This document shows, piece by piece, positions 1 to 11,279 of a stretch of 64,000 bases of DNA. The notes under the pieces were generated by a model. The model saw nothing but the letters and a program-made list of their open reading frames with translations. It was not told the DNA's origin and searched no databases. Origin of the DNA: Stenogyne calaminthoides (lineage: Eukaryota; Streptophyta; Magnoliopsida; Lamiales; Lamiaceae); NCBI GenBank assembly GCA_037126765.1, contig JBBCBC010000008.1, positions 434,001-498,000 on the forward strand, in the 5' to 3' direction. The translations under genes were made by a program, and so were the position numbers. Position 1 is the first letter of the stretch, and every line of letters starts with the position of its first letter.

Positions 1-3000
1 TTGTAATCCACGTAAGTAAGTCCGAAACGGAGAGTGTAACCAGCATTCCATTCAAACACATCCAAAAATGCCCATGCTATGAAACCTTTTACATTTACAC
101 CATCTCTGTAATCACAAAAAAAATTATAATATATTATTGCAAGTACTTGATCAGAGTATTTGATAGAAATTTAGGTTGTGAAATGTGAACTGTTGTACAT
201 GAAAAACTTTACTTGCATAATTTAATCATCATTAATTTTGTTATGTAAACAGTTTCATAAATATATATACACACACAATCCGGATTTATTTATATAGAAT
301 GTTTGATTTGTTCGGTCACTAAACAACCAATATATATAATTTGCTCATTCATTTTATCATGTTGGACAACTAATTAATGAACAAAAAGCAAATGATTATA
401 GGGTTCTAAAAAAGAATTAGAAAAAAACAAATGATTATAAATTGATTTTTATAAAGTTAAATTATTGAAAATTATGAGGTATGAACTAGATTTCTAAATA
501 TTACATGCAAACATTCACTACTTACCCGATTGCTTTTTGAATAGCTAGAAAATGACGACGGTAGAAATCAATTCTTTGTGGGTCTGTAATACTTTGTTGG
601 ACGGTGCCATTATTTTGGTCACCCATACCTAAAAGAGTGATAAATGAAATATCAATTTATATATACAAATGTAAATTAAGGCGAATATTAATTATAAGGA
701 AATATTGAATAATTGTGGCATACCATTTTCTGTAATGTAAATGATAGGATCGTTGTATTTCTCCTTGGTATACACTAGAAGATCATGCAGTCCTTGGGGA
801 TACACATAAAAAGCGCTTCCAGTCTGAAAATTATTATATTAATTTCATATGACATAATTTTATTTTAAACAAAAAATAAAAGCCTAGCTCCTTAAAATAA
901 AAAATGTTGCTGCTCAATGTACATATATATAAATTGGTCGTTTTTTTATGATTACTTACTGGGTCACCGATGGGCACGCCATTTCTAACAGCTGCCAAAA
1001 AAAAAAGTCAATTAATATATATTAGTGCATTAATAAATGTTAATTATTTTCATCGAAGATTGGTCATGCCTTTTAGTTCAGTAAGTTAGGGACTGTTTTT
1101 TTTATTATTTTAAAACAATGGGCATGTGAATTTATAATAATAGATTTTAAAATTTATAAATGTATGACAATTGAGCTCGAGTAAGCCCAATTTGGACTGA
1201 AATATCAAGTGAGTTGTAAGATTGTTCTAAATTTGCAGATTTTGAAAACATAGTTTCCCACCTTCTCAAGTCCGTAAATGTAAATGTAGGACAATCACTA
1301 CTACACATTTGAGCTTGGACAGCTCCACTTGGACAACTCTTTTTTCGAACAGTTCTCCAAGTAGTTCCTTGGAGAGCGGTTCTATTAAAAAAAAAAAAGG
1401 TTAAAAAACCATGTCCAAATCAAAGTGGGTGGTGGACGATTTGGTTAATAAAAGATCAAAATAATTGGAAGGCGGTTTGTTCATAAACCGCTTCTCCAAG
1501 TGAATTAATTTTTTTTTGTAAAGCTTTTATTTTCTGTTTTGTTTTTTTTGTTTTAATTTGTAAATTCTTTTTAGGTACAGTTCAAATATTTTATTCTTTA
1601 AATTCTCGTGTTATTTCTTTTTAATATTCGTCGTATATAATGAGATTAACACAAACTCTTATGTAAAATTTGTTCATAATATTACTTGTTTAAATAGAAA
1701 AGTATTACTTGTTTAGATAGAAAGGTATAACTTGTTTAAAAAAAAGTATTACTTGTTTAGATGAAAATGTATTACTTGTTTAAAGTAAAATATTACTTAT
1801 TTAGATAGAAAAGTATTACTTGTTTAGAAGGAAAATTATTGCAAGTTTAAAAGAAAGGTAGTACTTTTTTAAAAAAAAGTACAAGTAAAAAATATAATTT
1901 TAATATAATTTAATTTAAATTTATATAAAAAAAATTATTATATAAAAATGTGATTGAATTAATAAATAAGATAATTGAAATAAAGAATTTAAAAAAAAAA
2001 TTGTAAGAAAAAAACGATTTTTTAGAACATATAGAATTAATTTCATTAAATAAATAAAGAGAAATTATTACTTGTTTAGATGAAAAAGTATTACTTGTTT
2101 AAAGAAAAGAATACTTGTTTAAATAGAAAAGTATTACTAGCTTGTTTAAATAGAAAGGTATAACTTGTTTAAAGAAATATATATATTACTTGTTTAGAAG
2201 AAAAAATATTACTTGTTTAAAGAAAAATATTACTTTTTAAGATAAAAAAAAAAAAAAGTATATTACTTGTTTAGAAGGAAAAATATTACAAGTTTAAAAA
2301 GAAAGGTACGTAGTGTACTTTTTTTAAAAAAAAAAAAACAAGTAAAAATATAATTTTAATATAATTTAATTTAAATTTATATAAAAAAATTATTATTATA
2401 TAAAAAAGTGTGATTGAATTAATAAATAAGATAATTGAAATAAAGAATTTTAAAAAAAAAATGTAAAAAAACTAATTCTAGGACATATAGAATTAATTTC
2501 ATTAAAAACGCAAAGAAAATTTAGTCTTTCGGCGGAATTGATCATTCGGGGACCCAAGGTCCGTGTTCGGTCCCCCATGGGAGGCAAATAATTACCTCAA
2601 TTAATTGGGAGACTTGGTGTGGCTTATATATATGAGATCTTGAGAATTAAAAAGTTAAAATCGATTTTTTTTATTTTAAAAAAAAAAGTGTTGGAGAGCG
2701 GTTAAAAAACCGTTGTCAAGTGTAGTGTATATCTTGGACAACGGTTGAAAACCGCTCTCCAATTGACTTTGCAATGCGGTTTTTCCTTTCCCAAATGCGA
2801 TTTCTTGGACAACGGTTTTTTATCGGTTTGCACAAGCTTGGATTTTTCATTTATTCTTGGAGAGCGGTTATAACCGCTTCTCTCGTTATTTTTTTCCATG
2901 ATTGTCCAAGTCAAATGTGTATTAGTGAATCATACAATTTGTGTGATATTTCAACTCGATTTGAGCTTATTCGAACTCGATTGTTCTACAATCTACATTT

Positions 3001-6000
3001 ATAGATTTTAAAACATATTATCCTATATTTACAGATTTTAAATCATATTATCATACGTTTCAAGCCCGTAAAAATTATTGCCCTTAAAACACGACATCCC
3101 TAAGTTACGACTTAAAATAGCATTTTTTTTCCCCAATTGCTGCATTTCATAGTAAAATTGACGTACATAAAAAACCTACTCAATAAATAAACGATATATA
3201 TAATATATATGTCTATATAATGACTAGAATTCTTAAAATTGAGAGAACTTACATGACAGACGGGCCATGCTATCTGTTGTGCTGGTGGTATTTTGAGTAC
3301 GAGTTAAAACATGGGCCGCATAATTTCCAGTATAATAATTTAGTCCCAAAAAATCATAAGATCCCTTTAATAATATTTTCTGCTCATTGGTAAATTTTGG
3401 CAATCGGTCGCCCACAATGGATCTCATGCTTCTTGGATATCTTCCATAAACAATAGGATCAATAAACCTAATTAACAAAAAAACACAACATATATGAAAT
3501 ACGATTATCATTGATTAAGAGATTTAAACTAAATTCGTCTCATAATTTTTCAACTTTATTGAAATAGTCCCGTAATTATTAACCTTTTCAATTTAGTAAT
3601 GTAATCAATTTGTTCCAATTTAGTCTCAGACCGTAGGAGATCGACCAAAACACCCAAAACGACGTCGTTTTAGTCGCGTGTCGATCACGCGCCCCTAATT
3701 TTCGCGATTAAAACGACGACGTTTTGGGTGTTATTGATCTATCTCGTGCGATTTGAGACTAAATTGGAATAAATTGAATACATATGAGACTAAATTAAAA
3801 ATATTAATAATTATGAGATCATTTTAATAAATGTGGAAAATTATGGGGCGAATTTAATTTAAATCCCCATTGATTAATCATAGATTCAAGCTGAAAACGA
3901 TAAAATAGACACTAGGTTTTTGGCTACCATCCATAAATGAAATCAAGAGCACGTTGTGCTGCTTTAGCATCAAGTTTGCTATTCGAGTATGGTACGAACC
4001 AATGACTCACTAGCACTATCCCAATTTCTCCCTTTTGAACTCCCTAAAACATACCAAATATATTTAAGGGTCAAACTTTATTTATTTAAAAAAAAAAATC
4101 ATTTATGAGTTGTTTTGTATCATAACACAAAATAAAAAATATTTCACCTTATATTTCTCTCTGTATAATTTGACGATTTTTGCGTGACTAATAAGCAAAT
4201 GATGAGCAACAATATAAGGCTCAGTTGAGGAATTCCCTTGAGCACAAATGGTCCTATTGGAGCATCTTCCTGGTGCAAAAGTCCCAACAATACCTCCATC
4301 ATATCCGCCATTAACGTAACTAATTGGCTCATTAACTGTGACCCAATATTTAATACGATCGCCAAATTCTTTAAAGCAAAGGTCAGCAAAATCTCTAAAG
4401 TCGTCTCTGCAATTGCCATAATATATGAAATGTTACAAAATTAACTAATGTACATCTTGAAAAATATTTATTTGGTGTATCAAAATAATATTGTAAAGTT
4501 CACTCACATGACAAGAGGACTTAGAAAACCTTTATACTCATCCTCTAGTGCTTGGGGAAGGTCCCAATGAAATAGGGTAACAAATGGGATAATACCTGAA
4601 CATTTATCGCATGATTAAAATACTTTTTTTTTATTTTATTTAATAAAAAGGCAAGATTTTTAATTTATTCACCATTAGCAAGTAGCTCATTGAAGACATT
4701 GTTGTAAAAGGCAATTCCTTCTTTGTTCACCCCGCCACTTAGCTTTCCATCTGTGTAGTCAAAATATATTTTCAATAATTAATTTTGTTGAATTTTCAAC
4801 GATGAGTCTATGTTTAAAAAAAAAATTAAAGAAAGGGAAACGATTTATGGGTTTATTTATTTATTTTTTGAGAAGTAGTAATACACTATTTACTTGTATT
4901 TTCTAATTGCATTTTAATTCCATGTCTCTATTTATCAAACTTTCTCCAACTCATTTTATTTGTCATTTAAAAATATTTTACACAAATTAAAATAATTATT
5001 ACATAACATTAAATATATAAGTAATGTGGCCTTTTTAGCCCCAATATTTATCTACATGATTGCACACTATATAAATAGCAAGTAGAATGACAAAATTAGA
5101 ATATGATATTTTATTCTTTTAAATTAGTGAAATGACAATTATTATAGGTCAAAATAATTTTCTAGAAAGATAAATATAATAAGAGAGAGTAATATAGGAG
5201 TATATAATAATGACGCACATATAGCTGAAACATTATATTAAGACACGATACAGAGAAATAAGGAATCAGAACTTTAATTTCCCAGTGAAAATTATAAAGG
5301 ACAATTTAAACTTACGAGGTAATATACGAGACCAAGAAATGGACATCCTAAAAGTATCCAATCCTAAAAACTTCATCAATTTCACATCCTCCTGCCAAAT
5401 TAAATTTGCATCAAACGGTTAACAAGATATATTCAAATTAATAATAAAAAAAAAATTGTTTGTCTCATTTTACCTCAATTAATTACTAAGTTGTTACACG
5501 GGTACAACAATACAGATACGATATGGTACAAGTACTAGGATATATATATATATATATTTTAAAATATTGGGTAAGATACGTTTGGAGTACGACTATAATT
5601 TTTTTAAATTGTTTTATATTTTTTTTGTACATATAAATATTTCCACAATTTTTTTTTTAAATATGTGTCTCTATAACCCATGTAATTTTTTTAACTTCTA
5701 AACAAATATAAAATCAAAACAAGTGGAATATTATAATAAAACATGTGAACAACGAGCACTTTGACAGTGGTGTGACCGTACGAGAAATAGAGAAAGTCAA
5801 TATATTTTTTATTGTTTTGGGCTAATGTTAATTTAGGTTAGTTTAATATAAATAAATTTATTTCACGGGCAAAAAAAAAAATTTTAATTTTATAAATATG
5901 ACCCCATGTATATTCTATTTGTGTCTAACAAATTGATTAGTTGTGTTCGATACAGTACTTAAAATAATTATTAATATTTTTAATTGGTATATGCCACATG

Positions 6001-7072
6001 GTGTATCGAGTGTGTATCTCATGCGTAATTCGCATACCCAAGTATTCATAAAGTATTCCACAATCTATTATTCAAAAATTTCAATTAGCCATGCATCATA
6101 GATTAATTAAGTGATGTACACCCCAAAATAAAAAATAATAATCTCAATTAGCTATCAAAATACCTTATATCGATGGTAAAAGTCGTCGGCCACGTCCCCA
6201 TTGCTTCGGTCAGTGATTTTTTCTGCCATTTTATAGTAAAGAAATGGAAATGATTTCTCAAAATATTTTATGTTAATTCATAAGAACATCATACTCAAGG
6301 TCTATTTTTGGGTCTAGTAGTCTCTACATTTTTAATATGCTAATTAATTTATTTGTTGGTCAATCTTTAAGGCCCTAAATACTATTGCAAATTAGGAAAA
6401 AAAAAAAGGAAAAACACATTCATCCTCAACATTAGGGACGGATCCAAGATTTCATCCAAAAAGAGACGAAATTTTCTATTGGGTAAGAGCTGCTAAATTT
6501 TAAAATTCCAACGGAGCTAATGATCTGAATAGGTAGTTTAATCTTCTTCTTTTTTTCAACAATAACTCGAAATCTCGAACCGAAGCTACTGATCTGAATA
6601 TGTAGTGCTCTTACTATTTAAACAATTGCACTTTGCCAAAGTGATTATTTAAATAGTACTGATTTTGATGCATCAATTTGAAGATTCTCTTATAAGTCAT
6701 AGCAGTAATTCTATATTACCGAAATATGAGAGTCGCTTATTATAATTTATAAAAGAGTATAATTAAAGACCTGGAAATTTGTGGGTGAAAGTATCCCATA
6801 CACTTGGTCCTCTCCCTCCTTCAGACGCACCTCCCTCAATCTGTAGGTCAATTAAATTAAATGAATGAATTAAAGATAGGAAATCCAAAATGGGTTTAAT
6901 GAACAAATAATATTTTGAAAATATAATTAAATACTTGATAGGCAGCCGAAGCAGCTCCAAAAATAAAACCAGGTGGGAAGCTACTCCTATTGAATGAAGA
7001 TGCAGAATGAGCTGCTGAAATTAATATTGATGACAAAATTATCACAAACACCACAAAACAATTAATAGCCAT
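1..7072 (-). CDS. GH1 beta-glucosidase, copy A (open reading frame; 3' end outside window)
   Basis: Hydrolyses beta-glucosides of small metabolites; the substrate cannot be read from sequence. Exons (minus): 6935-7072, 6771-6840, 6164-6222, 5316-5391, 4673-4750, 4508-4595, 4148-4406, 3928-4043, 3253-3467, 960-991, 724-823, 526-628, 1-105. All junctions are GT-AG and in phase, giving about 480 residues; the family is usually 500-530, so only the C-terminal tail is missing. Residues 1-24 are a hydrophobic signal peptide, implying secretory or vacuolar targeting. GH1 landmarks: SAAYQ (Q46), HWD (H150), acid/base E196 in TVNEP, LNYYTG, nucleophile E409 in ITENG, and FEW (E463/W464). The start is the first ATG, before the signal peptide and about 45 nt below a TATA box. 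Introns carry a MULE-type MITE and a CACTA element without breaking the frame. Closest type by motif: specialised-metabolism glucosidases (cyanogenic/vicianin-hydrolase-like); this sub-assignment is inference. Confidence 0.93.
1130..3075. repeat. Dispersed palindromic repeat, copy 1 (split by CACTA 1)
   Basis: Sequence either side of the CACTA element (1130-1295 and 2928-3075) forms one imperfect palindrome with arms built around 'ATAAATGTAGGACAAT' and 'TAAGCCCAA'. The same family occurs at 8008-10990 (split by an LTR element) and intact at about 45290-45530. Probably an old MITE; superfamily not determined. Confidence 0.55.
1296..2927. mobile_element. Non-autonomous CACTA element 1, in intron 9 of GH1 copy A
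   Basis: Ends are CACTACTACACATTTGAG and, inverted, CACTAATACACATTTGAC, flanked by a 3-bp target duplication AAT (1293-1295 and 2928-2930), as expected for CACTA (En/Spm). Subterminal regions carry inverted GGAGAGCGGTT / AACCGCTCTCC motifs, the usual arrangement for transposase binding. The interior is an AT-rich array of units around TATTACTTGTTTAAA. A block of about 457 bp (from about 1880 and again from about 2340) is duplicated. No transposase coding is visible, so mobility would depend on an element elsewhere. Related to the element at 38848-40244, which lies in the opposite orientation. Confidence 0.9.
3519..3867. mobile_element. MULE-type MITE in intron 8 of GH1 copy A
   Basis: A 349-bp near-complete foldback. 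The ends GAGATTTAAACTAAATTCG and, inverted, GGGATTTAAATTAAATTCG continue as inverted arms through almost the whole element. It is flanked by a 10-bp direct repeat CATTGATTAA (3509-3518, 3868-3877). Long terminal inverted repeats with a 9-10 bp duplication indicate a Mutator-like origin. The centre is CpG-rich (AAAACGACGTCGTTTT type). Confidence 0.8.
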
Positions 7073-7116
7073 GGCTACAATGCTTACTTCATCTAATTAT
7101 CATTCGATCTCATGCA

Positions 7117-7126
7117 TTATATATAG
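7117..7126 (-). promoter_or_regulatory. TATA box of GH1 copy A
   Basis: CTATATATAA on the minus strand, about 45 nt upstream of the copy A ATG. Spacing fits a short 5' UTR. Copies B and C use a different, mutually conserved TATA-like site. Confidence 0.6.
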
Positions 7127-7129
7127 CTA

Positions 7130-8148
7130 GAGCGAATGTAATTAAATTTGGATTTAATTAATTAATTATTATTGAGTATTATAAAATCGAATGACAAATC
7201 ACTCGACAACGTGGTCGTACGATCACACGATATTTTTTTTCTTTTTTTGAACCGGGATCTCACGATATTAAAATAATGCAAATAGTTGATTCTAAATTAA
7301 AGCTAAGAGACTCTCTAATGTTCTACGAGCCACGAGAGATAAATAAATTTGTTAATATATATATATATATATATATGTATTAAGTTATTTATTAATTAAG
7401 TCATATATTTTAGACATGGTTGAATTACATAATATGTTAATTGGAATATAATTTCTTCAGTATTTTTTTGTTTATATTTTACGCTCACTGGATATGAGCA
7501 AATTAATTGTCCACATATTCTCTTCTCAAAAAGAATCTTCTAAAAGAAAATTGAAGTGGAAAAGGTGATATGTATGGAATTGGAGCCAAATGTGTTGTTG
7601 GCTAGTAGTAATTAATTTTACAATTGTTAACACACAGACACGATGTTTTTCACGCTTAAAGCACTTTCTTAAAATAGAATACTCCAAAAGAATAAAATAA
7701 AAAAAAAAATTTTATTTTAAATGTATGAAAAATCAAATGAATTAGTTTTTAGGATATTTAATTTGGGAAATATGTTTTTTTAAGCCAATAATATAGGGCT
7801 GTGTTTTAAAGACAATAACTTATACTGGCTTAGAAATATAGGATAATATATTTAAAAAAAAAACTCATATGAGACGGTCTCATACATAAGACGGGTACAA
7901 ACTACACAAATCAACACCCACCCCTCCAAAGTGTTAAGGCGTCAATGCTCAAACTATATTCCGTCTCATCGTGAGACCGTCTCATACAAGTGTGCCTCAT
8001 TTTAAAATTTATAATATAACATTATATGTTTTAAAATATATAAATGTAGGACAATCAAATCGGAATAAGCCCAAATTGGGCTGAAATGTCACCTGAGTTG
8101 CACAATATTCTTACATTTACAAATTTACGGACTTGTGAATATAGAATA
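7130..8148. other. Intergenic spacer upstream of GH1 copy A
   Basis: No coding potential seen. Contains a TA dinucleotide run near 7360-7376 and a small palindromic repeat at about 7870-7995 built on GAGACGGTCTCAT, with a diverged relative near 28640-28770. The stretch 7570-7610 (AAATGTGTTGT..GGCTAGTAGTAATT) recurs near 12330-12355, suggesting an old duplication of upstream sequence. Confidence 0.5.
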
Positions 8149-10990
8149 TGTTGGGATATTTTAGTTTTGATTAATTATGCCAAAACATTATCAACTTGTG
8201 TTTTTGAAGCTATTTTAATAAAAATAACAAATTTGAACGGAAAAAGAACAAGTTGAGGGGGAATTTTTTAAAATCGAGCCGAAGATGATCGAGATCGACG
8301 AGGTGTGAACGAAGGCCGATCAAGATCAGATGAGAAGGATGAGTTCGACTAATTGGCGTAGGCCCGACCGCAAAGCGGTTTTCGCGATTGCGATTTTTTA
8401 GCGATTTTTGTAACAAGCCCGATTTATGGCGATTAGTAATTGAAATGATAAATAACCGACCTTTTAATTTTTCTTAGATTTTTAATCTGATCATAACTTA
8501 TGTTTTAAAATTGTCGATATCGAAATCGAGCCGATGAAAAGTAAAATGAAATCGTAGGCAAATAAAAATCGATAAGTGAAATCGGCTGGGATGGGGATGT
8601 AAACCGAAAACCTGATTCGTATTCCGATGAAAAATGAAATATAATGAATATGATTTCGTGCGATTGATTCAACATGAACCTGATTTTAAAATCTCTTGAG
8701 CATTGGAAGATGTGACGAATCGAAAACTTATTTCGGATAAAAAGCGGTGATCAATAAGAAGATAACAACATATATGGATCGTTGCCCGTTTAAAACGTGA
8801 TTAAAAGATAAAAGAAAAATGTAAAAGATTATTAGTATGTATTTGAATATTACTTCGTAATATTGTTTATAATTTCATTCATAACTATCTTGCCAAGATG
8901 GAAATGAAATTAAAAGCCAAATATTCAAGCAACTCCATTCAAGAACACGGAATAAATATTTATATATCCAAATTGTTCTATTAATCTATAACAAATGCTA
9001 TATCCTATATAATTTTTTCCAACATAGCATTATTATTTAAACAAATGTAAGGAAAATCTCATAGAAACCAAACAACCTTATAAAAACCGGTTGGTAGGTT
9101 AAGTTTGTAGGTTAGTGTGATTTTTTTAAACATCTAGCAATCCCGAAAGGGAGGGTCGGCAATCCGTGAGGGTGATAAGTTTTGAGTGTGAACTTCGGTA
9201 AACATCTTTTTTCGGCAAAGGGTGATAATTAAAACATCTATCGGCGAATGATCAAATTGGTTAAGTTGGTTTAGTTAATATATGAAGGGAAAGTGGATGT
9301 AGGGACGAGTTGAAGAACCACTTTATAAAAAATTTGCTTTATGTTATTACTTGTCATATAATTCGTTTATAAAGCATAAACAATTAATTAAAAAAAAAAA
9401 AAAATTGAATCACTTTATTTATGTTTTTATATGAATATAAAATCAAAACGTTTTTATTCCTTCACGCAAATGGGTTTTTCAAAAGCAGGACCATCAATTA
9501 GTATAAAGTATGTTGTTCAAAAGGTATTTTTTTTCAATGTGGATTTACGAAATACCATCAATTGGTATCGAGGCGAGGGAGTTCAAACGTTCACAACTTT
9601 TTCAAAGTGACCACTGAGCGAAATTTTTAAATCAAACCCGATTCTGATACATTAAAAGTGCATATATTTTAAAGTTTTGGCATCATTATCAAAAGGGGGA
9701 AATTGTTGGGATATTTTAGTTTTGATTAATTATGGGAAAAATTACAAAATTCGATAACAAGTTGAGGGAATAGGAAGAACAAGTTTTCACAGAAAATTGA
9801 AGATGATCGAGATCCCATTTAACATGACGAAGGCCGATCAAGATATATAAGGATATAGCGTTGGAGATCATTTATATTAGTTGGGAGCAGATATGGTTTG
9901 CTTATCTTGATTATCGCGTCTGATTATAAAAGTATTGAAAAAAAAAAAAAAATGAAATCAAGACAAATAAAAATTAAGCGAATCGATATAATACAATATC
10001 GAGAAGTGATTATTGAACTCATGAAATTTGATTTAATAAGAACAAGCACTCTGGTCAGTTTTTCTGATAAATTTCGGAAGCAATGGAGTTGATCGGATCC
10101 ACAAAGAATAAAATAAAAGATAACAACATATATGGATGTATTAATTAAAAAAGGAAAAAAGAAAATTGGAATTTAGTATGGATTTGAATATGGTAATATT
10201 CAAATCCACAATAAATACATTGTTTATCTTCAAAAATAAAGAAGATGGAGGTTACGCAAAAGTGAAATTAAAAGCCAAATATTCAAGCAACTCCATTCAA
10301 GTCTTGAGCAAAGAAATACACACATATATCCAAAAGTTCTTCCTAAACAAATATTTTAATTTTTTATAGCATTGAGGCTAAACAAATGTAAGGGAAAAAT
10401 CTCGAAAAAACCAAACAACCTTATACCCAAACCTGTTGGTAGGTTAAGTTTGTAGGTTAAAGTGTGAATTAAACAAAAGAAATTATTCGGCAATTCGTGA
10501 GGGTGATAAGTCCCAACATTTGAGTGTGAACTGTAAACATCTAAATCCCGAAGGGAATTCAATGAGGGTGATAATCCCATTTGAATTGAATAAACATCGT
10601 CTATGATGTTGGTTAAGTTGGTTTAGTTGGTATTGGATGTAGGGGCGAGTTGTTAGAACCACTATAAAATTGTGTGTTCTTTGATTTTTTTATGTTATTA
10701 CTTGTCATATGCATTCGTTTATAAAGCATAACACACACATGAGCTTAAAAAAGCAAAAAAAATTGAATCAATCGCCCTTCTTTTGTTTTTATATCTTTAA
10801 TTAAAGCGTTTTGCTTCCTTGACGTGCAAATGGGTTTTCAAAACGGGACCATCAGAATATTATGCTTTTAAAATCTGTAAATTTAGATCAATCTTGTAAA
10901 ATTTCAGCCCAATTTAAACTTATTCGAACACATTTTAATGTAAAATGTTGCAAATTTTAGGACAATAAATTACAATTTTTTAAAATATAT
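8008..10990. repeat. Dispersed palindromic repeat, copy 2 (split by the LTR element)
   Basis: Segments 8008-8148 and 10855-10990 are the two halves of the same palindromic family seen at 1130-3075 and 45290-45530. The left half has 'ATAAATGTAGGACAATC' and 'AATAAGCCCAAATT'; the right half has 'TTCAGCCCAATTTAAAC'. The LTR element 8149-10854 sits inside it. Confidence 0.5.
8149..10854 (+). mobile_element. Short-interior LTR retroelement (no coding region)
   Basis: TG...CA element flanked by a perfect 5-bp target duplication GAATA (8144-8148 and 10855-10859). The 5' LTR (8149 to 9496, or to about 9560) and the 3' LTR (9704-10854) both start TGTTGGGATATTTTAGTTTT and end ACCATCA. Between them are a primer binding site TTGGTATCGAGGC (about 9562, like the complement of initiator tRNA-Met), only about 140 bp of non-coding interior, and a polypurine tract AAAAGGGGGAAA (about 9691). 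This is a TRIM/LARD-like derivative or a deleted copia-type element; the copia assignment is inference from LTR-start and polypurine style. The LTR bodies contain foreign-looking segments (see findings), so LTR divergence should not be used for dating. Confidence 0.85.
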
Positions 10991-11053
10991 TATAGAATGT
11001 ACGGTGTGAATAGAAGACCCACACTTATTAAAATTGTATACTCACAACAATTA

Positions 11054-11279
11054 CTATCTCTGTCCCAAATCAGTTTTCACAGTTGACTTTTACACGCGTT
11101 TTTGCGAGCGAGTTTTGTATTAGTAATTGAAATGATAAATTAACTTTTAAGGAGTGGTATGATAGATAAAGTGTTCTTCTATCATACCTCTCCTTAAAAG
11201 TCGCTTTATCACTTTAATTACTAATACAAAATTCATTCGCAAAAAACGTGTGTAAAAAACTGATCTGGGACTGGGGAAG
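11054..11279. mobile_element. Stowaway-type MITE
   Basis: 226-bp foldback with ends CTATCTCTGTCCCAAATCAG and, inverted, CTTCCCCAGTCCCAGATCAG between TA dinucleotides. This is the Tc1/mariner-Stowaway signature (canonical CTCCCTCCGTCCC). No coding. Confidence 0.8.
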
